Made by a program: the position numbers and the translations under genes. The notes below the pieces were generated by a model, which ran no database searches, had not been told where the DNA came from, and was given only the letters and a program-made list of their open reading frames with translations. 64,000 nt of DNA from G963664115 sp965216035 (GTDB taxonomy: Bacteria > Acidobacteriota > Terriglobia > 20CM-2-55-15), in contig CBDCFM010000021.1 of assembly GCA_965216035.1 (NCBI GenBank), positions 496,001 to 560,000 of the forward strand. The letters run 5' to 3'. Shown here one piece after another: positions 34,914 to 43,655 of the stretch (positions are counted from its first letter, which is position 1; every line of letters starts with the position of its first letter).

Positions 34914-37154
34914 ATGTCAAATCGAACCGCCATCACGATTCAGCTGAGGTCGGGACGCCTTTTTTCGATCGGTTCTCCACGTGCCACAGGTTGCAACCTG
35001 AGGAAAGCATTGCTATGTCTCCTTCTTTTCTCCGTGGAAGTTGTCGCCGAGAACGCCGCTCTCCAGGGTCAGGATGGCACTTTAATCCACGCCGAAGCTG
35101 TCAATCAATCACCCACCATTGATGGTCTACTCGACGAAGCGATCTGGGAGGGAACGTGTGGCGTTTCGGAGTTCTACCAGAAAGAGCCGCAAGAAGGTCA
35201 GCGAGCGACCGAACCCACGCGCGTATGCATTGCCTACGATCAGGCTTATCTCTACTTAGGAGTCGAACTTCACGATAGTGAGCCGGATCGGATACGGGCC
35301 AGCGAATTGCAGCGTGACAGCACCCTCGAAGGTGACGACAGCTTCACGGTAGTTCTCGATACCTTTCACGATCATCGAAACGCTTTCCTCTTCCGCGTCA
35401 ACGCACTTGGAACTCGATTTGATGCACTGATACGCAACGAATCGGATCGCCTCACTGCGGAGTGGGATGAGCAATGGACCGAGGCCAGTGCCATTACCGA
35501 AGATGGGTGGACTGCCGAATTCTCCATCCCGTTCAAGATACTCCGTTTCTCGGCAGCAGAAGAGCAGGTCTGGGGCATCAATTTTGAACGCGTGATCAAG
35601 AGAAAAAACGAGTTTGTCTACTGGTCGGGGTGGAACCGTAACTTTATCTTTCAACAGGTCTCGCAGGCCGGGCATCTCCGGGGATTGAGCGACATCGCGC
35701 AGGCGGAGCGTCTGCGCATACGGCCGTACATAGTTGCCGGGGTAGAGACGCTCGACGTGGGACCGCAAATGGGGACGCGGAGATTGTGGGACGGAGGCAT
35801 CGATGATTTGAAGTTCGCGCTGACCTCGAACCTCACGGCTGACCTGGCGTTTAATCCGGACTTCGGGCAAGTTGAAGTCGATCAGCAGCGGGTCAATCTG
35901 ACTCGCTTCAGCCTCTTCTTCCAGGAAAAGCGCCAGTTCTTCATCGAGGGCGCCGATTTGCTGCGGATGCGGGTGGGCTTTCTCCATTTCGGACCACCCC
36001 CTCTCGAACTGTTTTACAGCCGGAGGATCGGGTTGTCTGAAGACGGCCAACCCATCTCTATTGTTGGAGGAGGCAAGCTCACAGGGAAAGTCGGGGGATT
36101 TGATCTCGGATTTCTCAATGTACAAACCGATGACTATCAGAACCAACCGGGTGAAAATTTCACAGTCGGTCGTTTCCGGAAGGAGATCCTGGATCGCTCG
36201 TATATAGGTGGTATTTTTACGAACCGGCAGGGTGGTGGCAACTCCAATCGTCTCGCGGGCCTTGATGCGAACCTGGTCTTGGTCGATCATTTAAACGTGG
36301 GCGGCCTGTTCGCGAAATCATCCAGTCCCGGCGTCAACGGCCAGCAAACGGCCCGGCAACTTGGAGCCGAATGGCGGTCTGACTTTATTGACACCGGGTT
36401 TAACTACATGGACGTCGACCCCGATTTCGATCCGGGAATCGGATTTGCAAGGCGCCGGGATCGAATGGTCGGAGCCAGGTTGTCGCTCAAACCGCGCCCT
36501 GGCGGTGCGATCGTCCGCCGGTTCGAATTCACGCCGGACTTCGTTTACTTTCACGGCGACAAGGGCGTTCTCAACACCCGAAGGTCGCGACTGATATTAG
36601 CCGCTGACTTTCAGAGTGGGGATCGGCTGCAGTTGAACTTCCAGAATGATTTGGAGCGCCTTGCCCGTCGGTTCCAGATTGGGCCCGGTGTGACGCTGCC
36701 GGTGGGAACATACCAGTGGAACACAGCCAGTGTGACCTTTCGCTCCTTCAACGGTCGAAGCTTTGCGGGTTCGGCCGGAGTCGACATTGGAAACTTTTAC
36801 AATGGCACGAAGCGATCCCTCAACGTGGGTGGAAACATCCGTCCGAACGAAAATGTCAATTTCAATCCCAGCTACAGTTTCAACGCGGTGAAATTGCGTG
36901 AGGGCGCTTTCGACACTCACCTGTTTGGCCTGCGTGCGAATGTCTCCTTTACGAATAATCTTCTCACTTCCGCCTTTCTGCAGTACAACAGCTCTGGCAA
37001 CCTGGCTGCGTTTCAATTGCGCTTTAACTACATTTTCCGCACGATTGATAATTTTCACATCGTCTACAATGAGACCCGCTATACCGATGGTGTTTTCTCG
37101 GGAAGTCTGAACCAGTCCCTGACGGCAAAAATCACCTACTCCCTGCATCGGTAA
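34914..37154 (+). CDS. DUF5916 / CBM9-like outer-membrane protein
   Basis: The 746-residue protein has a signal region (LRKALLCLLLFSVEVVAENA). A CBM9-like domain about residues 55-230 follows (INQSPTIDGLLDEAIWEG-type start; YLYLGVELHDSEPD; DDSFTVVLDTFHDHRNAFLF). The rest is a beta-barrel-like DUF5916 region with FNPDFGQVEVDQQRVNLTRF, FFQEKRQFFIEGADLL and a C-terminal aromatic-rich end. Such proteins are outer-membrane proteins with a surface or periplasmic sugar-binding-like domain. It follows the receptor gene by 46 bp and probably shares its transcript. Confidence 0.85.
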   Translation: MSNRTAITIQLRSGRLFSIGSPRATGCNLRKALLCLLLFSVEVVAENAALQGQDGTLIHAEAVNQSPTIDGLLDEAIWEGTCGVSEFYQKEPQEGQRATEPTRVCIAYDQAYLYLGVELHDSEPDRIRASELQRDSTLEGDDSFTVVLDTFHDHRNAFLFRVNALGTRFDALIRNESDRLTAEWDEQWTEASAITEDGWTAEFSIPFKILRFSAAEEQVWGINFERVIKRKNEFVYWSGWNRNFIFQQVSQAGHLRGLSDIAQAERLRIRPYIVAGVETLDVGPQMGTRRLWDGGIDDLKFALTSNLTADLAFNPDFGQVEVDQQRVNLTRFSLFFQEKRQFFIEGADLLRMRVGFLHFGPPPLELFYSRRIGLSEDGQPISIVGGGKLTGKVGGFDLGFLNVQTDDYQNQPGENFTVGRFRKEILDRSYIGGIFTNRQGGGNSNRLAGLDANLVLVDHLNVGGLFAKSSSPGVNGQQTARQLGAEWRSDFIDTGFNYMDVDPDFDPGIGFARRRDRMVGARLSLKPRPGGAIVRRFEFTPDFVYFHGDKGVLNTRRSRLILAADFQSGDRLQLNFQNDLERLARRFQIGPGVTLPVGTYQWNTASVTFRSFNGRSFAGSAGVDIGNFYNGTKRSLNVGGNIRPNENVNFNPSYSFNAVKLREGAFDTHLFGLRANVSFTNNLLTSAFLQYNSSGNLAAFQLRFNYIFRTIDNFHIVYNETRYTDGVFSGSLNQSLTAKITYSLHR

Positions 37155-37249
37155 AAGCTGGCTTCGTTCTCGCTTTCACGACACCATTTCTCGGTACCGT
37201 CATGTTGACACGCACTCCATCAACCTGAGGTTGTGGCAGGGAATTCCGC

Positions 37250-37318
37250 TTGCTCGAAACGCCCGTTTTGCTAGACTGCCCCCAGCTTTCTAGGTTCTGA
37301 TCCGAAAGGCCATAAACA
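37250..37318 (+). promoter_or_regulatory. Type I kinase leader with sigma70-like promoter
   Basis: TTGCTC (37250-37255), 16-bp spacer, TAGACT (37272-37277) followed by GCCCCCAGCTTTCTA repeats the type I block. The left inverted-repeat arm is absent here. The stub ATG is at 37319. Confidence 0.6.
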
Positions 37319-37438
37319 ATGCTATCGGGAACCAGACGCGCCAATTGTTTTTCTCGAGGAGTGCACCAGGGTTGCGGTCCAGTGACGCTGTGTCGGCGGA
37401 TTCACGGGCCGGAAAACCATCAACTGATTGGATATTAA
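37319..37438 (+). pseudogene. Degenerate kinase 5' stub, stop touches next gene
   Basis: MLSGTRRANCFSRG recalls MxxGTxLGxY of the other stubs but is eroded. The 39-residue frame ends at TAA 37436-37438 and the acetamidase ATG is at 37440, one base later. A leader-peptide role by coupling is possible. Identification as a kinase relic rests on the shared promoter block as much as on the residues. Confidence 0.5.
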
Positions 37439-37439
37439 A

Positions 37440-38462
37440 ATGAGACACATCTTCCGGCTCGTGCGAGTGACAGCATTTCTAGCGCTGACCAGCCAGTCAG
37501 CAGCGGCTTTACAACGGACCCACGACCTGGCCGTCACTCCGGAACGGGTTCACTGGGGCTACTACGACGGCGGCCTGCCCCCGGTTCTGACGATCGCATC
37601 CGGCGACACCGTTCGCGTGGAAACGCTTCTGGCCCGGGGGCTGGAACGGCTGCGGCTGGCGGGCGCGCCCGAAGATGAAATTCCGGAGGCGCTGAAAGTG
37701 GTCGAGGCAGCGATCCAGGATCGAGGTCCGGGTGCCCATCCGATGACGGGACCGATCTACGTCGATGGAGCCGAGCCCGGTGACGTGCTCGAGGTGCAGA
37801 TCCTGGGCTTCGAATTTCTCCATCCCTTCGGCGTGAGTTATTTTATGCCGGGGTCGGGAACCCTCCCCCACGATTTCCCCTACACGCGCTTGAAACTGAC
37901 GCGCTTCGATCCCGACACCGGCACGGTCGACTTCGCTCCCGGCATCACGCTCCAGCTTGCACCCTTTTTCGGTTCGATCGGAGTCGGTCCGCACCCTATT
38001 CTCGGCCGGATCAACACCAACCCGCCGGGACACCATGCGGGGAACCTCGACAACAAGGACCTCGTCGCCGGCTCGACGCTGTACCTGCCGGTCCATGTCC
38101 CCGGCGGCCTGCTCTCCTTCGGCGACGGCCACGGTTTGCAGGGTGATGGTGAAGTTGCGCTGACGGCCCTGGAGACGTCCCTGCGCGGGACGGTCCGGAT
38201 CCTCCTGCACAAGGACCGCAGCCTTGTGCGGCCCCGTGCTGAAACGCCCACCCACTACATCACGATGGGATTGCACCCGGACCTGGATACGGCGGCGGAG
38301 ATGGCCACACGCGAGATGATCGACTTTCTGGTTTCCGAAAAGGGACTGGAACGCGGGACCGCCTATATCCTCTGTTCTCTGGCCATGGACCTCGCTGTCA
38401 CGCAGCTTGTGGACGGGACCAAGGGAATCCACGCGAAGATCTCGAAGTCGATCTTTGAATAG
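37440..38462 (+). CDS. Acetamidase/formamidase family protein (exported)
   Basis: The 340-residue protein starts at ATG 37440, giving a signal peptide (FRLVRVTAFLALTSQSAAA). An open frame from TTG 37428 exists but is less likely. Family motifs: GAHPMTGPIYVDGAEPGDVL, PFFGSIGVGP, NPPGHHAGNLDNKDL and LLSFGDGHGLQGDGEV. The His and Asp residues in the last two segments are the usual zinc ligands. The FmdA/AmdA family hydrolyses short amides. Most members are cytoplasmic, so the signal peptide is a point to note. Confidence 0.85.
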   Translation: MRHIFRLVRVTAFLALTSQSAAALQRTHDLAVTPERVHWGYYDGGLPPVLTIASGDTVRVETLLARGLERLRLAGAPEDEIPEALKVVEAAIQDRGPGAHPMTGPIYVDGAEPGDVLEVQILGFEFLHPFGVSYFMPGSGTLPHDFPYTRLKLTRFDPDTGTVDFAPGITLQLAPFFGSIGVGPHPILGRINTNPPGHHAGNLDNKDLVAGSTLYLPVHVPGGLLSFGDGHGLQGDGEVALTALETSLRGTVRILLHKDRSLVRPRAETPTHYITMGLHPDLDTAAEMATREMIDFLVSEKGLERGTAYILCSLAMDLAVTQLVDGTKGIHAKISKSIFE

Positions 38463-38661
38463 TGGTGTCCCGGATGGGGGATTTCGTCTGCCGGAATTAG
38501 AGACTCAAGCTGTGGCGTGAGGTTCGGAGCACCCTCGTCCAAGGGAAAGCCATTGACACCGGATTTCGGCTGACACAGACACCGGCGCCCAGAACGGACG
38601 GATTCTGCGGATCTTCGGAGGAGCCTCGCGGGAGATTTTTGAGCACTGCTCAAGAGAAATC

Positions 38662-38694
38662 TGTATACAATCGGGCTCTCTCACCGGTGAGAGA
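38662..38694. promoter_or_regulatory. Palindromic operator candidates before the aminotransferase operon
   Basis: TGTATACA (38662-38669), a GntR-like palindrome, is followed 7 bp later by the perfect 18-bp palindrome TCTCTCACCGGTGAGAGA (38677-38694). Further on, CCCGGGTCCGT occurs twice in tandem (about 38719-38741). The cluster lies 105 bp before the operon start codon, a fitting place for a repressor or activator site. Confidence 0.5.
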
Positions 38695-38798
38695 CCGGGG
38701 CCTTGTATCATCCCGGGTCCGTTCCCGGGTCCGTGGAACGTTAATGGTATGACGTCGCCGACTGCCCCGACAGCAACGCCGAACCCTGGAGTCAGCTG

Positions 38799-40109
38799 AT
38801 GGCCACCCTCGCGAGCCGTGCTTCGGAGATCTTCATGGAACAGCGGAAGTACCTTTTTGACTGCGTGCAGCCAATGTATGAGGACCCGCTCGCTCTCGAT
38901 ACGGGTTCCGGGAGCTGGGTGAAGGACGTCAACGGGGAAGAATATCTGGACCTCTTTGCGGGCATTTTGACGACGTCGCTGGGGCACTGCCATCCTGATG
39001 TGGTTCGAGCGGTGCAAGATCAGGTGTCGCGACTGGGCCATGTCTCGACGTTGTATGTGACCGAGAAACAAGTTGATGCGGCGCGGCGCCTCGAGGCAAT
39101 CGTCCCCGGAGACCGCACACGTACCTTCTTCACGAACAGCGGAACCGAAGCTATTGAGACGGCCCTTATCGCTGCGCGCTTGCATACCGGTCGTGCGGAA
39201 ATCGTCGCCCTGCGGCACGCTTACCACGGGCGGGCCCCCACGTCACTAACGGCCCAGGCATCGTGGAGGCCTTTGCCCAGCAATGTGGCGGGCATCAGCC
39301 ATGCGCTTGCGCCATACCCTTACCGGGCCTCTTTCGGTGATGTGTCCGATGCCGAATTGGTCGACATCTACGCCAACGATCTGATCGAGGTGATCGAGAC
39401 AACGACAAATGGACAGCCCGCCGCTTTGATCGCCGAGACCCTGCTGGGCGTCGGTGGCTACATTGTCCCACCGCAGGGGTATTTCAAACGCATGGCCGAA
39501 GTGATCCGATCTTACGGAGGGCTCTTCATCTCCGACGAAGTCCAGACGGGCTTTGGTCGCACAGGGGACCTCTGGTTCGGGATCGAGCATTGGGACGTCA
39601 TTCCAGACATCATGGTTATGGCGAAGGGGATCGCAGGGGGTCTACCGGTCGGGGCCACGGTTACCACGGATGCGATCGCCGGTAGTTGGCGGGGCAAAAC
39701 CATTTCCACTTTCGGTGGCAACCCGATTTGCATGGCCGCGATGGCGACCGTGTTGAGCGTGATGCAGACGGAGAAAGTCCCCCTCCGTGCCCGGGCGAGG
39801 GGCGATCAGTTGCGCAAGGGTCTGGACAGACTGGCCACCAAATACCCGTGGATCGGGGAAGTCCGGGGCATGGGGCTGATGCAGGCGATGGAGTTGGTGC
39901 AGGATCCGTCGACGAAGGAGCCGGCCCCGGATCTGGCCAGACAGTTGCTGCACCGGACACGGGATGAGCGACTCCTCGTGGGTGTTGGCGGTCTCTACGG
40001 GCAGGTCATCCGCCTCGGTCCGTCGTTGCTGATATCGAAGGACGAAGTCGACGAGGCACTGATACGGCTTTCCCGCGCATGCACTGCAGTCGACGATGGG
40101 AGACTATGA
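38799..40109 (+). CDS. Class III aminotransferase (beta-alanine/alanine-glyoxylate type)
   Basis: The 436-residue PLP enzyme has the class III features FTNSGTEAIETALIAAR, HAYHGRAPTSLT, FISDEVQTGFGRTG and the Schiff-base Lys in MVMAKGIAGGLPVGA. Its neighbours (symporter and methylmalonate-semialdehyde dehydrogenase) suggest transfer of the amino group of beta-alanine or 3-aminoisobutyrate to pyruvate or glyoxylate, making a semialdehyde. AGXT2-type alanine-glyoxylate aminotransferase is the nearest alternative, in line with malate synthase downstream. Its stop overlaps the next start (ATGA). Confidence 0.88.
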   Translation: MATLASRASEIFMEQRKYLFDCVQPMYEDPLALDTGSGSWVKDVNGEEYLDLFAGILTTSLGHCHPDVVRAVQDQVSRLGHVSTLYVTEKQVDAARRLEAIVPGDRTRTFFTNSGTEAIETALIAARLHTGRAEIVALRHAYHGRAPTSLTAQASWRPLPSNVAGISHALAPYPYRASFGDVSDAELVDIYANDLIEVIETTTNGQPAALIAETLLGVGGYIVPPQGYFKRMAEVIRSYGGLFISDEVQTGFGRTGDLWFGIEHWDVIPDIMVMAKGIAGGLPVGATVTTDAIAGSWRGKTISTFGGNPICMAAMATVLSVMQTEKVPLRARARGDQLRKGLDRLATKYPWIGEVRGMGLMQAMELVQDPSTKEPAPDLARQLLHRTRDERLLVGVGGLYGQVIRLGPSLLISKDEVDEALIRLSRACTAVDDGRL

Positions 40110-40255
40110 TCGCAGGTCTTCCCTTGGGAACGTGGATCCTGATGGCTCTGGCGACGTTGCTGGGCCTGATCCTGATTGTGACTCACTACATAATCCACTC
40201 GAGAGCCGGAGGAAGGGACTCCGGCCAGAGGCGGGGACCCCGCGACGATGGCTGA
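40106..40255 (+). CDS. Small membrane protein of the symporter operon (49 aa)
   Basis: ATG at 40106 overlaps the aminotransferase stop as ATGA. It encodes MIAGLPLGTWILMALATL and LGLILIVTHYII (one transmembrane helix) with a short basic tail, and stops at TGA 40253-40255, overlapping the symporter ATG at 40248 by 8 bases. This tight double overlap strongly suggests it is translated. Sodium:solute symporters often have such a small accessory subunit. It was too short for ordinary ORF calling. Confidence 0.65.
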   Translation: MIAGLPLGTWILMALATLLGLILIVTHYIIHSRAGGRDSGQRRGPRDDG

Positions 40256-41783
40256 AGCCGGGGTGATCGGGGTTCTCATCGCCTACTGCATCATCCTGAT
40301 AGGAATCGGCTGGTGGGCGAGCCGTGATGCGCGGTCGGTGGCCGGGTTCTATCTCGCCGACAAGACCCTGCCATCCTGGGTGATCGCTTTTTCGGCCAAC
40401 ACGACGGGCGAGAGCGCCTGGCTGCTGCTGGGCCTGACCGGGATGGGTTACACGGTCGGCTTTCACGCCCTCTGGATCGTTCTCGGCGAGGTGATCGGCG
40501 TGGCCCTCGCCTGGTCCGTCGTGGCCCGACCCTTTAAGACATTGACGGATCGCTATGGCGCGATCACGGTTCCCGACTACCTGACCGATCGATTTCTCGA
40601 CCGTACCCACACGATTCGCCTGGTCAGCGCCTTCATTATTTCTACCATGGTGGGCGCCTACACGGCGGCCCAGCTCACCGCGTCGGGAAAGGCCTTTGCT
40701 TCCTTTCTGGGAACCAGCTATGAAGCAGGTGTAGTCATCGGCGCCATAGTGATTCTCCTCTATACCTCAATCGGGGGATTCAAGGCAGTTGCCTACAGCG
40801 ACCTTCTCCAGGGCGTACTGATGTTTGGCAGCCTCCTGCTGCTTCCGATTGTTGGAATCTGGCAAGCGGGAGGCTGGCGTGAGCTGATGGGCGGCATTGC
40901 CGAGATAAATCCGGCCCTGCTGACTCCAATGGGGGGGCATGGCGTGTCCGTGGCTGGAGTCGCCAGCGCCATCGGCTTCGCGGGAATCGGTCTGGCGTTC
41001 CTGGGAGCGCCACAGTTGCTGACGCGGTTCATGTCGGCCAGAGACCGGGGTCAGATCCTGACGGGCGGGCCCATCGCCGTTGTTTGCATCATCGTATTCG
41101 ACATGGGCGCCGTCGGGACCGGAATCGCCGGGCGTTTTCTCTTTCCGGGTCTGGAGGATCCGGAAACAGTTCTTCCCGTCATGTCCACAACGCTGTTTCC
41201 GCCGATCCTCACAGGAATCGTACTGGTGGTGGTGCTTGCCGCCATCATGTCGACCGTCGACTCGCTGCTGATTCTGGCCTCCTCGGCGGTTGTCAGGGAC
41301 GTCATCCAGCAGGTTTTCAAGCCCAACATTTCCGATCTTCGACTCTCTGTGCTCGGGAGGGCTCTAACCCTTCTCATCGGCCTGGGCGGGTTGTTCACGG
41401 CGTTGACCCAGAGTCGAGCGATCTTCTGGTTCGTACTCTTTGCCTGGTCCGGTTTGGCTTCCGCGTTTACACCCGTGGTTCTCTGCTCGTTGTTCTGGAA
41501 ACGGACGACGAAGGCGGGTGCCGTCTGGGGTATGATCGCAGGCTTTATCACGACCGTGGTCTGGGTGTTGATCTTCAAAGAGCGGTTCTACGACCTGTAC
41601 GAGATGATTCCCGGCTTCGCGGCCGGCTTTCTGGTCACGATAGCGGTGAGCCTCGCTACGGAGCCGCCCCCGGGCGCGGATGCCGAGTTGGAGGCCCTCC
41701 GCCGTGAGGTGGGGGGGACGTTTTCGCCCGCGGTGTGGGGCAGCGTCGATGAACCCTGGATCCTCGAAGGTGACCCCAAATGA
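40248..41783 (+). CDS. Sodium:solute symporter (SSS family)
   Basis: The 511-residue protein has about 13 membrane segments. Features include the N-terminal WASRDARSVAGFYLADKTLP, FSANTTGESAWLLLGLTGMG in TM2 and the later LGAPQLLTRFMSARD signature segment, which resembles PutP-type carriers. It imports a small organic compound with Na+. With an aminotransferase and a semialdehyde dehydrogenase in the same unit, an amino acid such as beta-alanine is a sensible guess. Its TGA overlaps the next ATG. Confidence 0.9.
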   Translation: MAEAGVIGVLIAYCIILIGIGWWASRDARSVAGFYLADKTLPSWVIAFSANTTGESAWLLLGLTGMGYTVGFHALWIVLGEVIGVALAWSVVARPFKTLTDRYGAITVPDYLTDRFLDRTHTIRLVSAFIISTMVGAYTAAQLTASGKAFASFLGTSYEAGVVIGAIVILLYTSIGGFKAVAYSDLLQGVLMFGSLLLLPIVGIWQAGGWRELMGGIAEINPALLTPMGGHGVSVAGVASAIGFAGIGLAFLGAPQLLTRFMSARDRGQILTGGPIAVVCIIVFDMGAVGTGIAGRFLFPGLEDPETVLPVMSTTLFPPILTGIVLVVVLAAIMSTVDSLLILASSAVVRDVIQQVFKPNISDLRLSVLGRALTLLIGLGGLFTALTQSRAIFWFVLFAWSGLASAFTPVVLCSLFWKRTTKAGAVWGMIAGFITTVVWVLIFKERFYDLYEMIPGFAAGFLVTIAVSLATEPPPGADAELEALRREVGGTFSPAVWGSVDEPWILEGDPK

Positions 41784-43231
41784 CCGGAACACCGATCCCG
41801 AATTTTATTGGAGGACAATGGGTCGACGCATCCGGCGCCGACACTCTCGGGGTAGACAACCCCGCCACAAGCGAGACGATTGCTCGAGTACCGCTCAGTG
41901 GTATGGCCGAAGTCGAGAAAGCAGTCGAAGCGGCTAAGAAGGCGTACACCGGATGGAGGGAAACGCCGCCTGTGGAACGTGTCCGCGTTTTGTTTCGGCT
42001 CAAGATGTTGCTGGAAGAAAATCTCGAAGACCTCTCTCGGAGCCTGACTCTCGAACATGGAAAGATCGTCCGGGAATCCCTGGGGGAAATCCGCAGGGGC
42101 ATCGAAAATGTGGAGCATGCGTGCGGTATTCCAACTTTGATGCAGGGGACGACGCTGGAAGACGTGGCGGCCGGGATAGACTGCGCAACCATTCGCCAGC
42201 CCCTGGGGGTTTTTGCCGCGATCACACCGTACAATTTTCCGGTCATGATCCCGCTCTGGTTCTGGCCCTATGCCGTGGCCACGGGCAACACGGTCGTACT
42301 CAAACCGAGCGAACAAGATCCACTCACCCATCAGCGTATCGTTGATCTTGCCACTCGAGCCGGGTTGCCGCCCGGCGTGCTCAACGTCGTGCATGGCGAT
42401 CGGCGGGTGGTGGACGCTATCGTCGATCATCCCGACATCGTCGGTGTTTCTTTCGTCGGATCGAGTCCGGTCGCCAGGAGCGTTTACGCGAAAGCGGCGG
42501 CAACGGGAAAACGCGTGCAGGCTCTGGGGGGCGCAAAAAACCACATCGTGGTTTTTCCCGATGCGGAATTTGACCAGACAGCGGCGGCGGTGATTGCGTC
42601 TGTGTACGACTCCACCGGACAGCGCTGTCTTGCCGGGAGCGTGGTCGTTGGAATTGGGGCGGCGTACGCGCCGATGCGCGAGCGCATTCTAGACGGCGCC
42701 GCGTCCCTTAAGCTTGGGGAGGGTCTCGCCGCCGACAGCGATATGGGCCCGTTGATCTCCGCCCGACACCGAGACCGGGTCCATCGGTTCATCGACCGTG
42801 GGGCAGGGGAAGCTGGCGCGCCGGTCCTCGACGGGCGGAACCGGTCAGTGGCTTCACACCCGTTGGGCCACTGGGTCGGGCCGACAGTTTTCGAGAACGT
42901 GAAACCCGGCATGATCATGGGTAGAGAGGAGATCTTCGGGCCAGTGGCCAGCCTGAGCCATGCCGCCAGCTTGGACGATGCGCTGGCCGTGATCCATCAG
43001 AACCCGTATGGCAACGCCGTTTCTGTCTTCACTGCAAGCGGGAGTATCGCTCGAGAGTTTCGCTACCGCTCAGGAATCAGCATGATTGGCATCAACATCG
43101 GAGTCGTCGGTCCCATGGCCTTTTTTCCCTTTGGTGGATCCAGAGGTTCCTTCTATGGTGACCTCAAGGCCCAGGGCCAGGACGCGATTGACTTTTTTAC
43201 GGATAAGCGCGTCGTGATCTCGCGCTGGTGA
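41780..43231 (+). CDS. CoA-acylating methylmalonate-semialdehyde dehydrogenase
   Basis: The 483-residue protein belongs to the aldehyde dehydrogenase superfamily. The MmsA/IolA-specific features are ITPYNFPVMIPLWFWPYAVA, LGGAKNHIVVFPDA, the catalytic Cys in STGQRCLAGSV and the lack of the usual catalytic Glu (GGAKNH in place of LGGKxxxE). Known members convert (methyl)malonate semialdehyde to acetyl- or propionyl-CoA with NAD+ and CoA. It is last of the four overlapping genes from 38799. Confidence 0.9.
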   Translation: MTGTPIPNFIGGQWVDASGADTLGVDNPATSETIARVPLSGMAEVEKAVEAAKKAYTGWRETPPVERVRVLFRLKMLLEENLEDLSRSLTLEHGKIVRESLGEIRRGIENVEHACGIPTLMQGTTLEDVAAGIDCATIRQPLGVFAAITPYNFPVMIPLWFWPYAVATGNTVVLKPSEQDPLTHQRIVDLATRAGLPPGVLNVVHGDRRVVDAIVDHPDIVGVSFVGSSPVARSVYAKAAATGKRVQALGGAKNHIVVFPDAEFDQTAAAVIASVYDSTGQRCLAGSVVVGIGAAYAPMRERILDGAASLKLGEGLAADSDMGPLISARHRDRVHRFIDRGAGEAGAPVLDGRNRSVASHPLGHWVGPTVFENVKPGMIMGREEIFGPVASLSHAASLDDALAVIHQNPYGNAVSVFTASGSIAREFRYRSGISMIGINIGVVGPMAFFPFGGSRGSFYGDLKAQGQDAIDFFTDKRVVISRW

Positions 43232-43297
43232 GGCCCCCGCATCGTCCATCGACCACCGTCGCTACGGTGTCGCATTGACAGTGTCCCAACCAATTGG

Positions 43298-43338
43298 TTT
43301 GTTCAAAATGTTCGGCTAATTTGTTCAAAATGTTCGGC
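43298..43338 (+). repeat. 22-bp tandem direct repeat before malate synthase
   Basis: TTTGTTCAAAATGTTCGGC occurs twice, at 43298-43316 and 43320-43338, with period 22 (two turns of DNA). Each unit contains GTTCAAAATGTTC. It lies about 320 bp before the malate synthase ATG and could be a pair of operator sites. A GAGGTCGAG-rich run at 43440-43485 follows. Confidence 0.45.
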
Positions 43339-43655
43339 GAGGCAGCTTGCAGAGTCTAAAATGACCCTATCACCCTGCTGAGGGCGCTCTCGTTCGCAGC
43401 CGGGAAAGCCATCTCGGCGGCCGGGTCCAGCATCGACTCGAGGAGGGCGAGGGGGTCGTGGAGGTCGAGGAGGTCGAGTTGGATCCAGAGATTTGACCTG
43501 GCAACGCCGCGAGTAAAGTGAAAATTGCACAAGGGGCGCAATGGGGCGCTCGATCTGTGTCCCTTCAATGGGATCACGTTGCCGGATCCGCATTCCGGTG
43601 TGCAACGGGACCGCTCGACGAACGACGGGGTGACACCCAACGGGGAGGGTTAGCG

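Noticed and set aside
41588..42544. Long minus-strand frames opposite the symporter and dehydrogenase genes
   Set aside because: High GC keeps antisense frames open; the plus-strand genes have clear families and overlapping starts.
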